The notes under the pieces are model-generated. The model was not told the origin of the DNA. It ran no database searches and saw only the letters and a program-made list of their open reading frames with translations. Below, piece by piece: positions 17,227-28,841 of a DNA stretch of 64,000 bases. The DNA lies in the NCBI GenBank assembly GCA_017503105.1, contig JAFVTS010000004.1:23352-87351 (forward strand), read 5' to 3'. The DNA is from Clostridia bacterium. GTDB taxonomy: Bacteria; Bacillota; Clostridia; Oscillospirales; CAG-272. The translations under genes and the position numbers were made by a program. Within the stretch, counting starts at the first letter, position 1; every line of letters starts with the position of its first letter.

Positions 17227-18729
17227 ATGAAACTTAACTTTAACGAATACCGCGACAAGGTTTACGCCTGTTGGATAGGTAAAAACATCGGCGGAACTAT
17301 GGGCACGCCATTTGAAGGGAAGCGCCAGATGAACGACATTCAAGGCTTCACAACGAAGGAGGGCGTTATCCTTCCCAACGATGACCTTGACCTTCAGCTC
17401 GTTTGGCTTATGGCAGTCGAAAGACTCGGCATCAAATCGGTAGACGCTAAAATACTCGGTGAATTCTGGCACAGCTACATAGGTCCGCACTGGAATGAGT
17501 ACGGCATCGGTAAGATAAATATGATGGCAGGACTTCAACCACCTCTTTCGGGCGACGCATACAACGATTGGAACAATTCAAACGGTGCGTGGATAAGAAC
17601 GGAGGTCTGGGCATCTTTAGCTCCCGCCTGCCCCGACGTGGCTATGAAGTACGCTTACGAGGATGCGTGCGTCGACCACGGAACTAAAGAGGGCACGGTG
17701 GCAGCAATGTTCGTTGCGGCGCTTGAATCGGCGGCGTTCGTCATTTCCGATTTAAGACAGCTCATAAACATCGCTCTTTCCAAGATCCCCTCAGAATCAA
17801 GAATGGCAAAAAGCATCGTAAAGGTGCTTGAGTGCTACGACTCGGGTATGGATTATAAAGAAGCAAGAGAAACTATCCGCCTTCTTAACGCAGATATCGG
17901 AAACGGCTGGTTTGAAGCTCCGTCCAACGTGAGCTACGCGGTGATAGGCCTTCTTTGGGGAGACGGCGACTTCAAAAAGTCAATGATCTACGCCATAAAC
18001 TGCGGCGACGACACCGACTGCACGGGTGCCACCGTCGGCTCGGTGCTCGGAATTATGGGCGGCACGAAGGTGATCCCCGATGATTGGCGGCGCCATATAG
18101 GTGACGGCATCGTTACCATTTCCATAAAAAAGGGTGCTACGTTCGCGCCCAAGTTCCCTGAAACCTGCACGGAGCTCACAGACAGAGTAGTTAAGATCGC
18201 TCCCACCGTCCCCGTCCTCTTTAACAAGAACATATCCTTCACCGACGGTCCGACGGAGCTGACAGAAGCAGAGCTCGCATCGTTCACCGTTGCTCCGCCC
18301 GAGCTGTATCCCGGCTTCGTTTCGCCCGAAAGCCAAACACTCACAGATGAACTCACTGCAAGAAGACCCTACTCCACGACATACACATACGCCTTTCTCA
18401 CCGCGACCGTTTCTTACGACGGCGACCCCGATATAAAACCGTTTGAGTCAAAGAATATTCACCTCCGTCTGAAAAACAACGTCTACGACTACGGCAATAT
18501 GCCCTATAATCTGACCTTCAGATGGCTCGGTGCGGACGGATTTACGGTAGACGGTCCCGGATTTGCAAGACTTCTCCACTGCAGCGCACATTCACACGGT
18601 ATTACGGAGCTTGACTTTACCGTTACCGCAGGTGAAAAGATCGCTCCCAAGAACCGCCTCGTTCTTGAAATAGAAGCCGAGGGCAGAACTACCGTCGCGT
18701 ACGTTCCCGTCATCTTCCTTGCAAAATGA
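17227..18729 (+). CDS. ADP-ribosylglycohydrolase-family protein with C-terminal beta domain (paralogue 2)
   Basis: This 500-residue protein is a close paralogue of the one at 7233-8768. The first 25 residues are nearly identical and the metal-site motifs NDDLDLQLVWL and GDDTDCTGATVGSVLG are both intact. The C-terminal domain (from about residue 320) is the most diverged part, so the catalytic core is under stronger constraint. AAAAGGAG lies 10 bp before the ATG. It follows an AraC regulator and is followed by a strong terminator, so it is probably an AraC-controlled unit. Function may be de-ADP-ribosylation or hydrolysis of a related glycoside; the sequence alone does not decide. Confidence 0.82.
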   Translation: MKLNFNEYRDKVYACWIGKNIGGTMGTPFEGKRQMNDIQGFTTKEGVILPNDDLDLQLVWLMAVERLGIKSVDAKILGEFWHSYIGPHWNEYGIGKINMMAGLQPPLSGDAYNDWNNSNGAWIRTEVWASLAPACPDVAMKYAYEDACVDHGTKEGTVAAMFVAALESAAFVISDLRQLINIALSKIPSESRMAKSIVKVLECYDSGMDYKEARETIRLLNADIGNGWFEAPSNVSYAVIGLLWGDGDFKKSMIYAINCGDDTDCTGATVGSVLGIMGGTKVIPDDWRRHIGDGIVTISIKKGATFAPKFPETCTELTDRVVKIAPTVPVLFNKNISFTDGPTELTEAELASFTVAPPELYPGFVSPESQTLTDELTARRPYSTTYTYAFLTATVSYDGDPDIKPFESKNIHLRLKNNVYDYGNMPYNLTFRWLGADGFTVDGPGFARLLHCSAHSHGITELDFTVTAGEKIAPKNRLVLEIEAEGRTTVAYVPVIFLAK

Positions 18730-18757
18730 TAAACCGTGCAAAAAAGCACAAAAACGT

Positions 18758-18791
18758 AAAAGACACTTGCGAAAAATCGCAAGTGTCTTTT
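18758..18791. terminator. Bidirectional intrinsic terminator
   Basis: A perfect 15-bp stem (18758-18772 with 18777-18791) has an AAAA tetraloop and T/A tracts on both sides. It ends paralogue 2 on the + strand and rpoC on the - strand. Confidence 0.88.
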
Positions 18792-18812
18792 GATTTATTT
18801 TTCGGCGAGAAA

Positions 18813-21800
18813 TCACTCAGCGTCAGCCGTCTCGGTCGTTTCCTCGACTGCCTCTGCCTCGACGATTTCCTCGGCTTCGGTAACGGGCTCTTCTATAAGC
18901 TCTGCCTCTGCCGTTTCTTCTACGCTCTCGCTATCCTCTTCAGCTCTTGCGGAAGCAACGTACGACTCTCCGTAGAAGAGGGGCTGAGTTTTCGGAGGCT
19001 CGGTATTCTCGACAGCAACGGCACGGTACTTTCCGATACCCGTTCCTGCGGGAATGAGCTTACCGATAATAACGTTTTCCTTGAGTCCGAGGAGCTTATC
19101 CTGCTTGCCCTCGATCGCGGACTCGGTAAGGACCTTCGTCGTTTCCTGGAAGGAAGCAGCGGAAAGGAAGGAATCCGTCATAAGAGAAGCCTTGGTTATA
19201 CCGAGAAGGAGGGGAGCGCCCTTCGCAGGACGGAGAGTTACTTCGCCTGCAGCGATTCTTTCCTCTATCTTCTCGTTCGCCTCACGGAAGGTAAGAACGT
19301 CAACGTTTGTTCCGACAAGAAGGTCGGTATCGCCCGAGTCGGTGATCTCCTGTCTGCGGGTCATCTGTCTTGTGATACACTCGACGTGCTTGTCGTTGAT
19401 CTCAACGTCCTCACCGCGGTAGACCTTCTGAACCTCACGGATAATATAATCGTAAACCGCGTCAATAGCGCTCATACGAAGAACGTCCGCAGGATCAAGG
19501 AAGCCCTCTGTAAGCTGCTGTCCGCGCTTAACTTCCTGACCGTCCTCGATGCAAAGACGCATTCCGAACGGGATCTCGTATATGATCTCCTCTGCCGCGG
19601 GGACGCCCTCAGCATTGGTAGCACCCTGAATAATTACCTTAGATATCTGCTTATCAGACTGGATACGCGCGATACCGTTATACTCCGTAACGATAGCAGT
19701 CTTCTTGGGCTTTCTTGCCTCGAAGAGCTCTTCAACTCTCGGAAGACCCTGCGTAATATCCGAACCTGCGACACCACCCGTGTGGAAGGTTCTCATCGTA
19801 AGCTGTGTACCGGGCTCACCGATGGACTGTGCCGCGATAACACCGACAGCCTCACCGATAGCGACGGGAGTTCCGTGCGCAAGATCGGCACCGTAGCAGT
19901 GTACGCAAACGCCGCGCTTCGCAAGGCACTGAAGGACCGTACGAACCTCGACCTTCGTTATACCTGCGTCAACGATCTGCTGCGCGGTTTCTTCGGTGAT
20001 CATAGTATTTGCGGGAACGATGAGCTCGCCCGTTTCTTCATTCGTAACGTCTCCGACGGTATATCTGCCGACAAGACGGTCAAAGAGCTTTTCAACTATT
20101 GCCTGACCCGATACGATATCGGAAACGACGATACCGGAAGTTGCTCCGCAGTCCTCCTCGCGCACGATAACGGACGAGGAAACGTCAACGAGACGTCTGG
20201 TAAGATAACCCGAGTCTGCGGTACGAAGTGCGGTATCGGAAAGCGACTTACGCGATCCCTTTGCACCCATAAAGTACTCAAGCATCGTAAGTCCCTCACG
20301 GAAGTTCGACTTGATGGGAATTTCGATAGTCTTACCGTTGGTCGCGAACATAAGTCCACGCATTCCGGCAAGCTGTCTCATCTGCTTCATCGAACCGCGG
20401 GCTCCCGAGGTACAGATCATATTAAGCGAATTATATTTGTCAAGGTTCTCGATAAGAGCGTCAGTAACCGCGTCGGTGGTCTTTTCCCAAACGTCAACGA
20501 CCTGCTTATAGCGCTCGTCGTCGGAAAGCTCGCCCCAGTTAAAGAGCTCGGTGATCTCGTCGACCTTACGTGACGCCTCTTCAAGAAGCTGCTTCTTCTT
20601 CGGCGGAATAGTCATATCGTAGACCGCGATGGAGAGAGAGGACTTGGTGGAATACTTATATCCCATAGCCTTTATGTTGTCAAGAACGTCCGCAGCCTCG
20701 GCAAAGCCGTGGTACTTGATAGTTCTGTCAACGATCTCCTTGAGCTTTTTGCTCGTGGTGGCAAAGTTTATCTCAAGGCTGAAAGGATCTACTGAACGGT
20801 CAATGTAACCGAGGTCCTGAGGAATACGGCTGTTGAAGATAAGACGTCCGTAGGTTGCGTCTATAATAGCGCTCTTTTCCTCGCCGTCTATAAGCTTGGT
20901 AACGCGCACCTTGATAGCCGCGTGCATTCCGAGTTCCTTGTTCTCATAAGCCATCTCGACCTCGTCGTAGTTACGGAAGATCTTTCCCTCTCCCTTTTCT
21001 CCGGGGTGATCGATGGTAAGATAGTAAGAGCCGAGGACCATATCCTGAGAAGGAACGGTTACAGCCTTACCCGAAACGGGCTTCAAAAGGTTGTTAGCCG
21101 AGAGCATAAGGAATCTCGACTCAGCCTGCGCCTCGCTGGAAAGCGGAACGTGAACGGGCATCTGGTCACCGTCAAAGTCAGCGTTAAACGCGGGACAAAC
21201 GAGGGGGTGAAGCTTAATTGCTCTGCCCTCTACGAGCACAGGCTCAAACGCCTGAATAGAAAGACGGTGAAGAGTGGGTGCACGGTTAAGAAGCACGGGG
21301 TGCTCCTTGATAACGTACTCAAGCGCGTCCCAAACCTCGGGCGCGGATCTGTCAGCCTTTCTCTTTGCGTCCTTTATCGAATTAGCCTTCTGCGTTTCAA
21401 TAAGACGCTTCATTACGAAGGGCTTGAAGAGCTCAAGCGCCATCTCCTTGGGAAGACCGCACTGATATATCTTAAGCTCGGGTCCGACGACGATAACCGA
21501 ACGTCCCGAATAGTCAACACGCTTACCGAGAAGGTTCTGACGGAAACGACCCTGCTTACCGCGAAGGATCTCGGAGAGCGACTTCAAGGGTCTGTTCGAA
21601 GCACCTGTAACGGGCTTTCCGCGCTTACCGTTGTCAATAAGAGCGTCGACGAACTCCTGAAGCATACGCTTCTCGTTTCTTATGATTATCTCGGGGGCAC
21701 GCATCTCAAGGAAGTGCTTAAGACGGTTGTTTCTGTTTATAACTCTTCTGTAAAGCTCGTTGATATCGGATGCGGCAAATCGTCCGCCGTCAAGATGGAC

Positions 21801-22526
21801 CATAGGTCTTATCTCAGCGGGAAGGACGGGAAGCGCGTCCATAATCATCCATTCGGGACGGTTGCCCGATCTTCTGAAGCCCTCGACTACCTCAAGGCGC
21901 TTGATTATCTTAGTCTTTTTAAGACCGCTTGAGCTTGATTTTGCAAGCTCGGCTCTGAGCTCGGCGCAAAGCTTTTCGAGATCTATCTCCGCGAGAAGCT
22001 CGCGAATCGCCTCGGCACCCATACCTGCCTTGAAGCTGTCTCCGTATTTTTCCTTTGCCTTCTTATATTCCGCATCGGTGAGGAGCTGCTTCTTTTCAAG
22101 GGGCGTGTTCTCTGACGCCGTAACGATGTATCTGCCGAAGTAAAGAACGTGTTCGAGCTCTTTCATCGACATATTGAGCACAAGACCCATCTTGGTGGGC
22201 GTGGACTTGAAGTACCAGATGTGCGACACGGGAGCTGCAAGCTCAATGTGTCCCATTCTCTCACGGCGAACCTTCTTCGTCGTTACCTCAACGCCGCACT
22301 TCTCACAGACCTTGCCCTTGAAGCGAACGCGCTTATACTTTCCGCAAAGGCACTCCCAGTCCTTCGTCGGGCCAAAGATCTTCTCGCAGAAAAGACCGTC
22401 GCGCTCAGGCTTCTGAGTACGGTAGTTGATCGTTTCCGCCTTCGTTACCTCACCGTGCGACCACGAGCGGATCATCTCGGGCGAGGCAAGACCGATCTTT
22501 ATCGAATCAAAAGTATTTCTTTCCAT
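18813..22526 (-). CDS. rpoC: DNA-directed RNA polymerase beta' subunit
   Basis: RpoC forms, with RpoB, the catalytic core of RNA polymerase. The 1237-residue protein has the N-terminal zinc site ([20 protein letters not shown], near residue 60), the active-site NADFDGDQ Mg-binding motif at about residues 447-454, the bridge-helix/trigger-loop region and a second set of zinc cysteines (near residues 820-905). It ends with about 50 acidic, Glu-rich residues that are not part of the conserved fold. The start has no alternative nearby and lies 67 bp after rpoB. Both subunits in this genome have acidic tails. Confidence 0.98.
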   Translation of the reverse strand: MERNTFDSIKIGLASPEMIRSWSHGEVTKAETINYRTQKPERDGLFCEKIFGPTKDWECLCGKYKRVRFKGKVCEKCGVEVTTKKVRRERMGHIELAAPVSHIWYFKSTPTKMGLVLNMSMKELEHVLYFGRYIVTASENTPLEKKQLLTDAEYKKAKEKYGDSFKAGMGAEAIRELLAEIDLEKLCAELRAELAKSSSSGLKKTKIIKRLEVVEGFRRSGNRPEWMIMDALPVLPAEIRPMVHLDGGRFAASDINELYRRVINRNNRLKHFLEMRAPEIIIRNEKRMLQEFVDALIDNGKRGKPVTGASNRPLKSLSEILRGKQGRFRQNLLGKRVDYSGRSVIVVGPELKIYQCGLPKEMALELFKPFVMKRLIETQKANSIKDAKRKADRSAPEVWDALEYVIKEHPVLLNRAPTLHRLSIQAFEPVLVEGRAIKLHPLVCPAFNADFDGDQMPVHVPLSSEAQAESRFLMLSANNLLKPVSGKAVTVPSQDMVLGSYYLTIDHPGEKGEGKIFRNYDEVEMAYENKELGMHAAIKVRVTKLIDGEEKSAIIDATYGRLIFNSRIPQDLGYIDRSVDPFSLEINFATTSKKLKEIVDRTIKYHGFAEAADVLDNIKAMGYKYSTKSSLSIAVYDMTIPPKKKQLLEEASRKVDEITELFNWGELSDDERYKQVVDVWEKTTDAVTDALIENLDKYNSLNMICTSGARGSMKQMRQLAGMRGLMFATNGKTIEIPIKSNFREGLTMLEYFMGAKGSRKSLSDTALRTADSGYLTRRLVDVSSSVIVREEDCGATSGIVVSDIVSGQAIVEKLFDRLVGRYTVGDVTNEETGELIVPANTMITEETAQQIVDAGITKVEVRTVLQCLAKRGVCVHCYGADLAHGTPVAIGEAVGVIAAQSIGEPGTQLTMRTFHTGGVAGSDITQGLPRVEELFEARKPKKTAIVTEYNGIARIQSDKQISKVIIQGATNAEGVPAAEEIIYEIPFGMRLCIEDGQEVKRGQQLTEGFLDPADVLRMSAIDAVYDYIIREVQKVYRGEDVEINDKHVECITRQMTRRQEITDSGDTDLLVGTNVDVLTFREANEKIEERIAAGEVTLRPAKGAPLLLGITKASLMTDSFLSAASFQETTKVLTESAIEGKQDKLLGLKENVIIGKLIPAGTGIGKYRAVAVENTEPPKTQPLFYGESYVASARAEEDSESVEETAEAELIEEPVTEAEEIVEAEAVEETTETADAE

Positions 22527-22593
22527 AGATTTATATATCCGAGTCGGAGGGCGATATACGCCCCCTCGTACTCTGTTCCCTTCTTATTAAATA

Positions 22594-25500
22594 TTATTCC
22601 TCGTCCTTATCGAACTCGCCGTCATCCTCAAACGAATACTCACCGTCACCATCTTCAAAGAAAGAATCGGTGTCATCGTCAAGAGCGCTTTCGTCATCGG
22701 CAAGCTCGCCGTCATACTCATCGTCCTCATCGGAGGAAGCCTCCGCGTCAACCGCGTGCTCGACCTCGTCAAGGTTGTTGAAGGTAGGAGCATCCGTGTC
22801 GTAAAGACCCGAAATATCTACCACCTCGCCCGCCTCGTCAAGAACTCTGACGTCAAGGCAAAGAGCCTGAAGCTCTTTTACGAGCACCTTGAAGGATTCG
22901 GGAATGCCGGGTGTGGGAATATTCTGACCCTTAACGATTGCCTCGTAGGTCTTCTGACGTCCCGTAATATCGTCGGATTTAACAGTAAGGATCTCTTGGA
23001 GAGTATATGCCGCGCCGTAAGCCTCGAGCGCCCATACCTCCATCTCTCCGAATCTCTGACCGCCGAACTGAGCCTTACCGCCGAGGGGCTGCTGCGTTAC
23101 GAGCGAGTAGGTACCTATCGAGCGGGCGTGGATCTTATCGTCAACGAGATGATGGAGCTTAAGATAATACATTATACCTACGGTTACGGGGTTATCGAAG
23201 GGCTCACCCGTACGTCCGTCATAAAGCGTTACCTTACCGTCTATTACCTTAAGAGTATTCGTCTTCATAAGAGCGCGGAGCTTCTCGTCGTCATCGACGA
23301 TCTCCTGATCTATTCTCTGAAGATCGGGCTTTCCGTCCTCACGAACGACCTCCATAAAGACAGCCTTACCGCGCACGCTCTCGTCGGGGCGAATGTCACG
23401 CGTGTAATTTGCCTGACGGAGAAGCTCGAGAATATCGGTCTCCTTCGCACCGTCGAAGACGGGTGTAACTATCTTTATTCCGAGGCGGCGGCAAGCGATG
23501 CCGAGGTGCACCTCAAGGACCTGACCGATGTTCATACGTGAAGGAACGCCGAGGGGGTTAAGAACTATGTCAAGAGGAGTTCCGTCAGCAAGGAAGGGCA
23601 TATCCTCGGGAGGAAGGATGCGTGAAACGACACCCTTGTTTCCGTGACGGCCCGCCATTTTATCTCCGACGGAGATCTTTCTCTTCTGTGCTACGTATAC
23701 GTGAACGACCTTGTTTACACCGGGAGCGAGCTCATCGGAGTTGGAGCGGTCGTATATCTTGACGTCAACGACGACGCCGTATTCACCGTGGCGCATACGG
23801 AGAGAGGAGTCCTTTACCTCACGCGCCTTCTCACCGAATATCGCGCGAAGAAGTCTTTCCTCGGGGGTAAGCTCGGTCTCGCCCTTGGGCGTTACCATAC
23901 CTACGAGGATATCGTTGGGACGAACCTCGGTACCGATTCTGATGATACCGTCGTTGTCGAGATTTTTAAGAGCATCGTCGGAAACGTTGGGGACCTCTCT
24001 CGTGATCTCCTGTGCACCGAGCTTGGTGTCACGCGCTTCCTTCGTGAACTTTTCAATGTGGATAGAGGTATACATATCCTCTCTTACGAGCTTTTCGTTA
24101 AGAAGTACGGCGTCCTCGTAGTTATAACCCTCCCAGGTCATAAATCCGATAAGCGCGTTCTTACCGAGCGAGATCTCACCGCCCTGAGTTGCGGGACCGT
24201 CGGCAATTACCTGCCCCTTCTCCACTCTGTCACCCTCGGAAACGATGGGTCTTTGGTTAACGCAGGTGGATTGGTTGGAGCGCTTGAATTTAATAAGAGG
24301 ATAATACTCGCGCTTGCCCGAATCGGAGAGAATGATTATCTCTTCGCCGCACGCACGCTCAACGACACCTGCTTCGCGCGCAAGAACGACCGCGCCCGAA
24401 TCGACTGCCGCCTTGTATTCCATACCCGTTGCGACTATGGGAGAATCGGTCACCATAAGCGGCACTGCCTGCTTCTGCATGTTCGAACCCATAAGAGCAC
24501 GGGTGTTGTCATCGTTTTCAAGGAAGGGGATACAGCCCGCAGCAACGGAAACCGCCATCTGGGGGCACGCGTCCATAAGGTCAACGTCCGTGGGCTCGAC
24601 CTCAATGAACTCGGTATTGTATCTTGCGATAACCTTTTTATTGATGAAGTAACCGTCTTCGTCTATTCTCTCGTTTGCCTGAGCTACAACGTTGTTGTCC
24701 TCTTCGTCCGCGGTAAGGTAAACTACCTCTTCGGTCACGCGGCCGGTCTTCTTGTCTACCTTTCTGTAAGGCGCTTTAAGGAAGCCGTAGTCGCTGATCT
24801 TAGCATAGGATGCGAGATACGAGATAAGACCGATGTTCGGTCCTTCGGGAGTCTCGACGGGACAAATTCTTCCGTAATGCGTATAGTGAACGTCACGGAC
24901 CTCAAAGGACGCTCTGTCCCTTGAAAGACCTCCGGGACCGAGTGCCGAAAGACGGCGCTTGTGAGTAAGCTCGGCAAGAGGGTTGTTCTGGTCCATAAAC
25001 TGCGAGAGAGGCGAGGAGCCGAAGAACTCACGGATAGCGGTCGCTACGGGGCGCGTGTTGATGAGCGCCTCGGGGCGAAGATCCTCGGAATCGTGCACCG
25101 ACATTCTCTCTTTTATATTCTTGTCCATTCTGGACATACCGATTCTGAGCTGGTTTTGAAGAAGCTCGCCTACGCAGCGAAGACGTCTGTTTCCGAGATG
25201 GTCGATATCGTCGGTGAAGCCAACGCCGTGGATAAGGTTCAGAAGGTAGTTAACGGATGCGAAGATATCATCCTTGGTTATATGCTTGGGAGAGAGCTCG
25301 GGCATTCTGCGCTTTGCCTCTTCCTTGATGAAGTGGACTCTGGCGTCGCCCTGATGACCCCCCTCGTCTGCTGCCGCGATGATCTCGCGAAGAACGGAGT
25401 ATCTCACCTTTTCGCCAAGCTTAACGCCCGCGTCGACAAGGTCAAATCCGAGCACGAGCTCAGGACGGACGGTGCCGTTAGAGAATACTCGTACCTCTCT

Positions 25501-26535
25501 GTCGCTTTCGGTCTTGATGATAACCTCGTTTACAAGGCTGTCGTCAATAGCAAGCGCGAGCTCCTTGGTTATCTTCTCGCCTGCCTCCGCAACGATCTCG
25601 CCCGTAAGAGCGTTAACGACCGTCTCGGCAAGGGTAAAGCCCTCAATTCTTCCGGCGAGAGAAAGCTTCTTATTATATTTATATCTTCCAACGGGGGCAA
25701 GGTCGTATCTCTTCGGGTCGAAGAAGAGCTTATTTACAAGATCCTCGGCTGTCTCGACGAGCGGAGGCTCACCGGGACGAAGCTTCTTGTATATCTCCTT
25801 AAGTGCCTCGTCACGAAGGCAAGTTCCGTTCTCTTCAGCCAAAACGGCGCACTCATCCTTTGCCATAGTTTTGATAAGCATCTCTTCCTCACCGAACATT
25901 GCGGTGATGTGCTTATCCGTGTCCTCGCCCGCGGGCATAAGTGCTCTTACGAGAACGGTGATCGGAATTTTTCTGTTCTTATCTATCTTTACGTAGCAAA
26001 CGCCCGCAAGATCGGTTTCATACTCAAGCCACGCTCCTCTGTAAGGTATAACGGTGGCTGCAAAATTGTGCTTGCCCTGCTTGTCGATAGTGTCGCCGTA
26101 ATACATACCGGGAGAACGAACGAGCTGGGAAACGATAACTCTCTCCGCGCCGTTGATAACGAACGTGCCGTTTTCGGTCATAAGAGGGAAATCTCCGAGG
26201 AAGACCTGAGCGGTCTTGAGCTCGCCCGTTGCCTTGTTAACGAGGCGTACGCCAACCTTCATATGCGCGTCGTAAGTAACCGAGCGGTCCTTGCACTCCT
26301 CAATGGGGTATCTGGGGGTAGGATCAAGAGTATAATCGGTAAACTCGATCGACAGATTGCCCGTGTGGTCCACGATGGGAGAAACGTCACGAAGCACCTC
26401 CGAAAGTCCCTCGCGAAGGAACCACTCGTAAGAATCCTTCTGCACCTCGATAAGATTGGGCATTTCGACCACTGCCTGAATCTTCTCAAAGCTCTGTCTG
26501 ACGTTAGTGCCAAGCTTCTTTGGTTTTAACATCAT
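22594..26535 (-). CDS. rpoB: DNA-directed RNA polymerase beta subunit
   Basis: RpoB is the beta subunit of RNA polymerase and the target of rifamycins. The protein (about 1313 residues) begins [17 protein letters not shown], contains the rifampicin-pocket region [18 protein letters not shown] with SALGPGGL, and ends with a long acidic Asp/Glu-rich tail beyond the usual C-terminus. The start at 26535 (Met-Met-Leu-Lys) is preferred because GGAGTG lies 11-15 bp upstream; an in-frame ATG seven codons earlier has no ribosome binding site. The rplJ-rplL genes that often precede rpoB are absent; the gene has its own promoter at 26746-26773. Confidence 0.97.
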   Translation of the reverse strand: MMLKPKKLGTNVRQSFEKIQAVVEMPNLIEVQKDSYEWFLREGLSEVLRDVSPIVDHTGNLSIEFTDYTLDPTPRYPIEECKDRSVTYDAHMKVGVRLVNKATGELKTAQVFLGDFPLMTENGTFVINGAERVIVSQLVRSPGMYYGDTIDKQGKHNFAATVIPYRGAWLEYETDLAGVCYVKIDKNRKIPITVLVRALMPAGEDTDKHITAMFGEEEMLIKTMAKDECAVLAEENGTCLRDEALKEIYKKLRPGEPPLVETAEDLVNKLFFDPKRYDLAPVGRYKYNKKLSLAGRIEGFTLAETVVNALTGEIVAEAGEKITKELALAIDDSLVNEVIIKTESDREVRVFSNGTVRPELVLGFDLVDAGVKLGEKVRYSVLREIIAAADEGGHQGDARVHFIKEEAKRRMPELSPKHITKDDIFASVNYLLNLIHGVGFTDDIDHLGNRRLRCVGELLQNQLRIGMSRMDKNIKERMSVHDSEDLRPEALINTRPVATAIREFFGSSPLSQFMDQNNPLAELTHKRRLSALGPGGLSRDRASFEVRDVHYTHYGRICPVETPEGPNIGLISYLASYAKISDYGFLKAPYRKVDKKTGRVTEEVVYLTADEEDNNVVAQANERIDEDGYFINKKVIARYNTEFIEVEPTDVDLMDACPQMAVSVAAGCIPFLENDDNTRALMGSNMQKQAVPLMVTDSPIVATGMEYKAAVDSGAVVLAREAGVVERACGEEIIILSDSGKREYYPLIKFKRSNQSTCVNQRPIVSEGDRVEKGQVIADGPATQGGEISLGKNALIGFMTWEGYNYEDAVLLNEKLVREDMYTSIHIEKFTKEARDTKLGAQEITREVPNVSDDALKNLDNDGIIRIGTEVRPNDILVGMVTPKGETELTPEERLLRAIFGEKAREVKDSSLRMRHGEYGVVVDVKIYDRSNSDELAPGVNKVVHVYVAQKRKISVGDKMAGRHGNKGVVSRILPPEDMPFLADGTPLDIVLNPLGVPSRMNIGQVLEVHLGIACRRLGIKIVTPVFDGAKETDILELLRQANYTRDIRPDESVRGKAVFMEVVREDGKPDLQRIDQEIVDDDEKLRALMKTNTLKVIDGKVTLYDGRTGEPFDNPVTVGIMYYLKLHHLVDDKIHARSIGTYSLVTQQPLGGKAQFGGQRFGEMEVWALEAYGAAYTLQEILTVKSDDITGRQKTYEAIVKGQNIPTPGIPESFKVLVKELQALCLDVRVLDEAGEVVDISGLYDTDAPTFNNLDEVEHAVDAEASSDEDDEYDGELADDESALDDDTDSFFEDGDGEYSFEDDGEFDKDEE

Positions 26536-26745
26536 AAATAGAATCACTCCATTCATTGAAATTTCACAGTTTTCACACGCGGGCGGGGCGGCGTTTTTTC
26601 TCTACACTAACCGATTTTTTTCATTGTGGATAATGCACAGAAAACGCGTCGCATTTGCTCGGTCTTTTGTCAGCTTTTTACATATCGTCCTGAAAAAAGC
26701 GCAAAAAACCCCCAAACCCAAAATGCTACATCAATGCAGTATAAT

Positions 26746-26773
26746 ATTATACCATAAAACGGGCGTTTGTCAA
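26746..26773 (-). promoter_or_regulatory. Promoter of rpoB-rpoC
   Basis: On the - strand a perfect TTGACA (26768-26773) and TATAAT (26746-26751) are spaced by 16 bp, with an extended -10 TGG. This suggests a strong promoter and a leader of about 200 nt before the rpoB start. Confidence 0.82.
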
Positions 26774-26950
26774 GAGGTTTTTTGAAAAAAATTCAATTTT
26801 TTCATTTTTTTCTCGCTCAAACGTAAAAAAACGGGCAAAAGATAATCCGAGGCAGAAAAGCAACGCGCAAAAGGCAAAATGCAATTAAAAAATGAAGAAA
26901 AACGCGCGATGGAAGCGTAAGAATTTCCGCGTTATATTTTACGTTTGCTA

Positions 26951-26979
26951 TTGACAAACGGACTTTAGTGATGTATAAT
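26951..26979 (+). promoter_or_regulatory. Consensus promoter of the FAD oxidoreductase gene
   Basis: TTGACA (26951-26956) and TATAAT (26974-26979) are spaced by 17 bp. The untranslated leader is about 100 nt. Confidence 0.82.
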
Positions 26980-27085
26980 AGGCTTGATATTGCTCGTTTT
27001 TCTATATTTTATCGAGGTTATACCCGTAAAAACTTGAATTTTGTGCAATATCTTGCTTAAAAACAAGATTTTGGAGGAATTTTCT

Positions 27086-28777
27086 ATGCGAACTTTACGT
27101 TACAGCGTTGATTTTTGCGTCGTCGGCGGAGGAATGGCAGGCGTTTCTGCGGCGATAGCGGCGGCAAGACACGGTGCCACGGTCGTGCTGATCCAGGACA
27201 GACCCGTCCTTGGCGGAAACGCGTCGAGCGAGGTCAGAATGATGATAGCGGGCGCACACGGCAAAGACAACCGCGAGGCGGGTATACTTGAGGAGATCGA
27301 GTGCGAGAATTATTACATCAACACGGGGCTCAAATACAGCGTTTGGGACTCCGTTATTTACGGCAAGGTTATGGCGGAGAAAAACATTACCCTGCTCCTG
27401 AATACCTCCTGCCTTGATGCGGAAATGGACGGAAAGCGCATAAAAAGCGTAAAAGCGTGGCAGTCGAACGCGGAGACCTTCCACATCGTCGAAGCCAAAT
27501 ATTTTGCCGACTGCTCGGGCGACTCCATCTTAGCTCCGCTGACGGGCGCCGCGTACAGATACGGCAGAGAGGCGCGTGACGAGTTCGGCGAGTCCATAGC
27601 ACCCGAAAAAGAGGATAAGTACACGATGGGAATGAGCTGCATCCTTCAGGCAAGAGAGACGGACAGCAAGAAGATCTTCATCAAGCCCGAGTGGGCATAT
27701 ACCTACGAAACGGATACTGACTTCCCGTACCGTGAGCACGACGAGCTTCCCAAAAACAACTATTGGTGGATAGAGCTCGGCGGCACAGGCGACTGCCTTC
27801 ACGGTGTCAACGATTATCAGGAAGAGCTTGTAAAAATAGCGTACGGCGTTTGGGATCACATAAAAAATCAGCAGGATCACGGAGCTGATAATTGGGAGCT
27901 TGAATGGATAGGGCTTCTGCCCGGCAAGCGCGAGTCGAGAAGATACGTCGGTAGATACATAATAAACGAAAACGACGTAAGAGCCGAGGGCAAGTTCCCC
28001 GACGTCGTGGCTTACGGCGGTTGGACTATGGACGACCACTTCCCCGAGGGCTTCTATTACGGCAAGGGAACGTCCACGATATGGCACCCCGCTCCCTCCC
28101 CCTGGGGTATTCCCTTCCGCGCGCTTTACGCAAGAGATATAGAAAACCTGCTCTTTGCGGGCAGAAACGTCAGCGTTACTCACGTTGCTCTCTCTTCTAT
28201 AAGAGTTATGGCGACCTGCGCCCTTATGGGTCAGGCAATAGGCACGGCTGCGGCACAGATGACGAAGGACGGCACCACCCCCGACACCGTAGATATAAAG
28301 GCGCTTCAACAGACGCTTATGGACGACGACTGCTACCTTCCAGGCTTCAAGCGTGAGCAGAAAGCCCCCACCCGTGTTGCAAAATTGAGCCACGAGGTGC
28401 TCCGAGACGGTATAGACAGAGGAGATGAGCATGGTGTCGTCTTGGAGCTCGGCGAGTCTGTGGAATACACGTTTGACGAGCCTATGAGAGTCGACGGCGC
28501 GCGCTTCATCTTCGACTCGGATCTCAACCGCGAGGGCTGGCATATGCCGAAGAACTTCCTTCTTAACGAAACAAAATACAAGCCCTCTAAAACGATGACG
28601 CGCGATTTCGAGCTTCGTCTTACCCTTGATGACGGAAGCGAAGAAGTGATAGAAATAAAGAACAATCGCACGCGTCTTTGCCGCGTTCCGATAGGAAAAG
28701 CCGTGACCCGTGTTAAATTTACGCCGAAAAAGAGCTTTGGCGAGCGAGTCAGAGTCTTTTCCTTTGAACTTTATTGA
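27086..28777 (+). CDS. FAD-dependent oxidoreductase (FAD_oxidored family)
   Basis: The 563-residue protein has an N-terminal FAD-binding Rossmann motif, VDFCVVGGGMAGVSAAIAAA, and a second conserved segment, PVLGGNASSEVRM, typical of the FAD_oxidored family. That family is frequent in glycan-degrading bacteria and its substrates are mostly unknown. A late GG-type segment (LFAGRNVSVTHVALSS, then MATCALMGQAIGTAAA) closes the FAD domain. The last 130 residues form a beta-rich accessory domain. The start at 27086 is set by GGAGG (27073-27077); the frame is open upstream into the leader. A single-gene unit ended by a strong palindromic terminator. Substrate unknown. Confidence 0.82.
   Translation: MRTLRYSVDFCVVGGGMAGVSAAIAAARHGATVVLIQDRPVLGGNASSEVRMMIAGAHGKDNREAGILEEIECENYYINTGLKYSVWDSVIYGKVMAEKNITLLLNTSCLDAEMDGKRIKSVKAWQSNAETFHIVEAKYFADCSGDSILAPLTGAAYRYGREARDEFGESIAPEKEDKYTMGMSCILQARETDSKKIFIKPEWAYTYETDTDFPYREHDELPKNNYWWIELGGTGDCLHGVNDYQEELVKIAYGVWDHIKNQQDHGADNWELEWIGLLPGKRESRRYVGRYIINENDVRAEGKFPDVVAYGGWTMDDHFPEGFYYGKGTSTIWHPAPSPWGIPFRALYARDIENLLFAGRNVSVTHVALSSIRVMATCALMGQAIGTAAAQMTKDGTTPDTVDIKALQQTLMDDDCYLPGFKREQKAPTRVAKLSHEVLRDGIDRGDEHGVVLELGESVEYTFDEPMRVDGARFIFDSDLNREGWHMPKNFLLNETKYKPSKTMTRDFELRLTLDDGSEEVIEIKNNRTRLCRVPIGKAVTRVKFTPKKSFGERVRVFSFELY
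28706..28720 (+). repeat. Copy of a dispersed short repeat near the end of the FAD oxidoreductase gene
   Basis: ACCCGTGTTAAATTT lies about 60 bp before the stop codon. It is the same word as the repeat at 16488-16501 and at 62739-62753 (reverse strand). Confidence 0.45.
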
Positions 28778-28787
28778 GCATACAAAA

Positions 28788-28819
28788 AGCACCTCGGATG
28801 AGATCTCATCCGAGGTGCT
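28788..28819. terminator. Bidirectional terminator, perfect 32-bp palindrome
   Basis: The arms 28788-28803 and 28804-28819 are perfect reverse complements with no spacer. T-rich sequence follows on both strands. It separates the FAD oxidoreductase (+) and rubrerythrin (-) genes. Confidence 0.85.
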
Positions 28820-28841
28820 CCGTCTTTTATTTAAAAGTAAA

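Larger units (their letters stand above)
26536..27085. other. Intergenic stretch between rpoB and the FAD oxidoreductase gene
   Basis: This AT-rich region of about 550 bp holds the divergent promoters of rpoB (-) and the FAD oxidoreductase (+). The rpoB transcript would have a leader of roughly 200 nt (about 26536-26739) with no clear riboswitch. Nothing gene-like was found in 26780-26940. Confidence 0.6.

Noticed and set aside
18726-20573. Long open frame on the + strand opposite rpoC (615 codons)
   Set aside because: Antisense to rpoC, Leu/Arg/Ser-rich translation without domains. The real gene explains it.
24961-26529. Long open frame on the + strand opposite rpoB (522 codons)
   Set aside because: It is fully antisense to the highly conserved rpoB and has no family features; codon bias of the real gene explains it.
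27530-28792. Open frame on the - strand opposite the FAD oxidoreductase
   Set aside because: Antisense shadow of a gene with clear FAD motifs.
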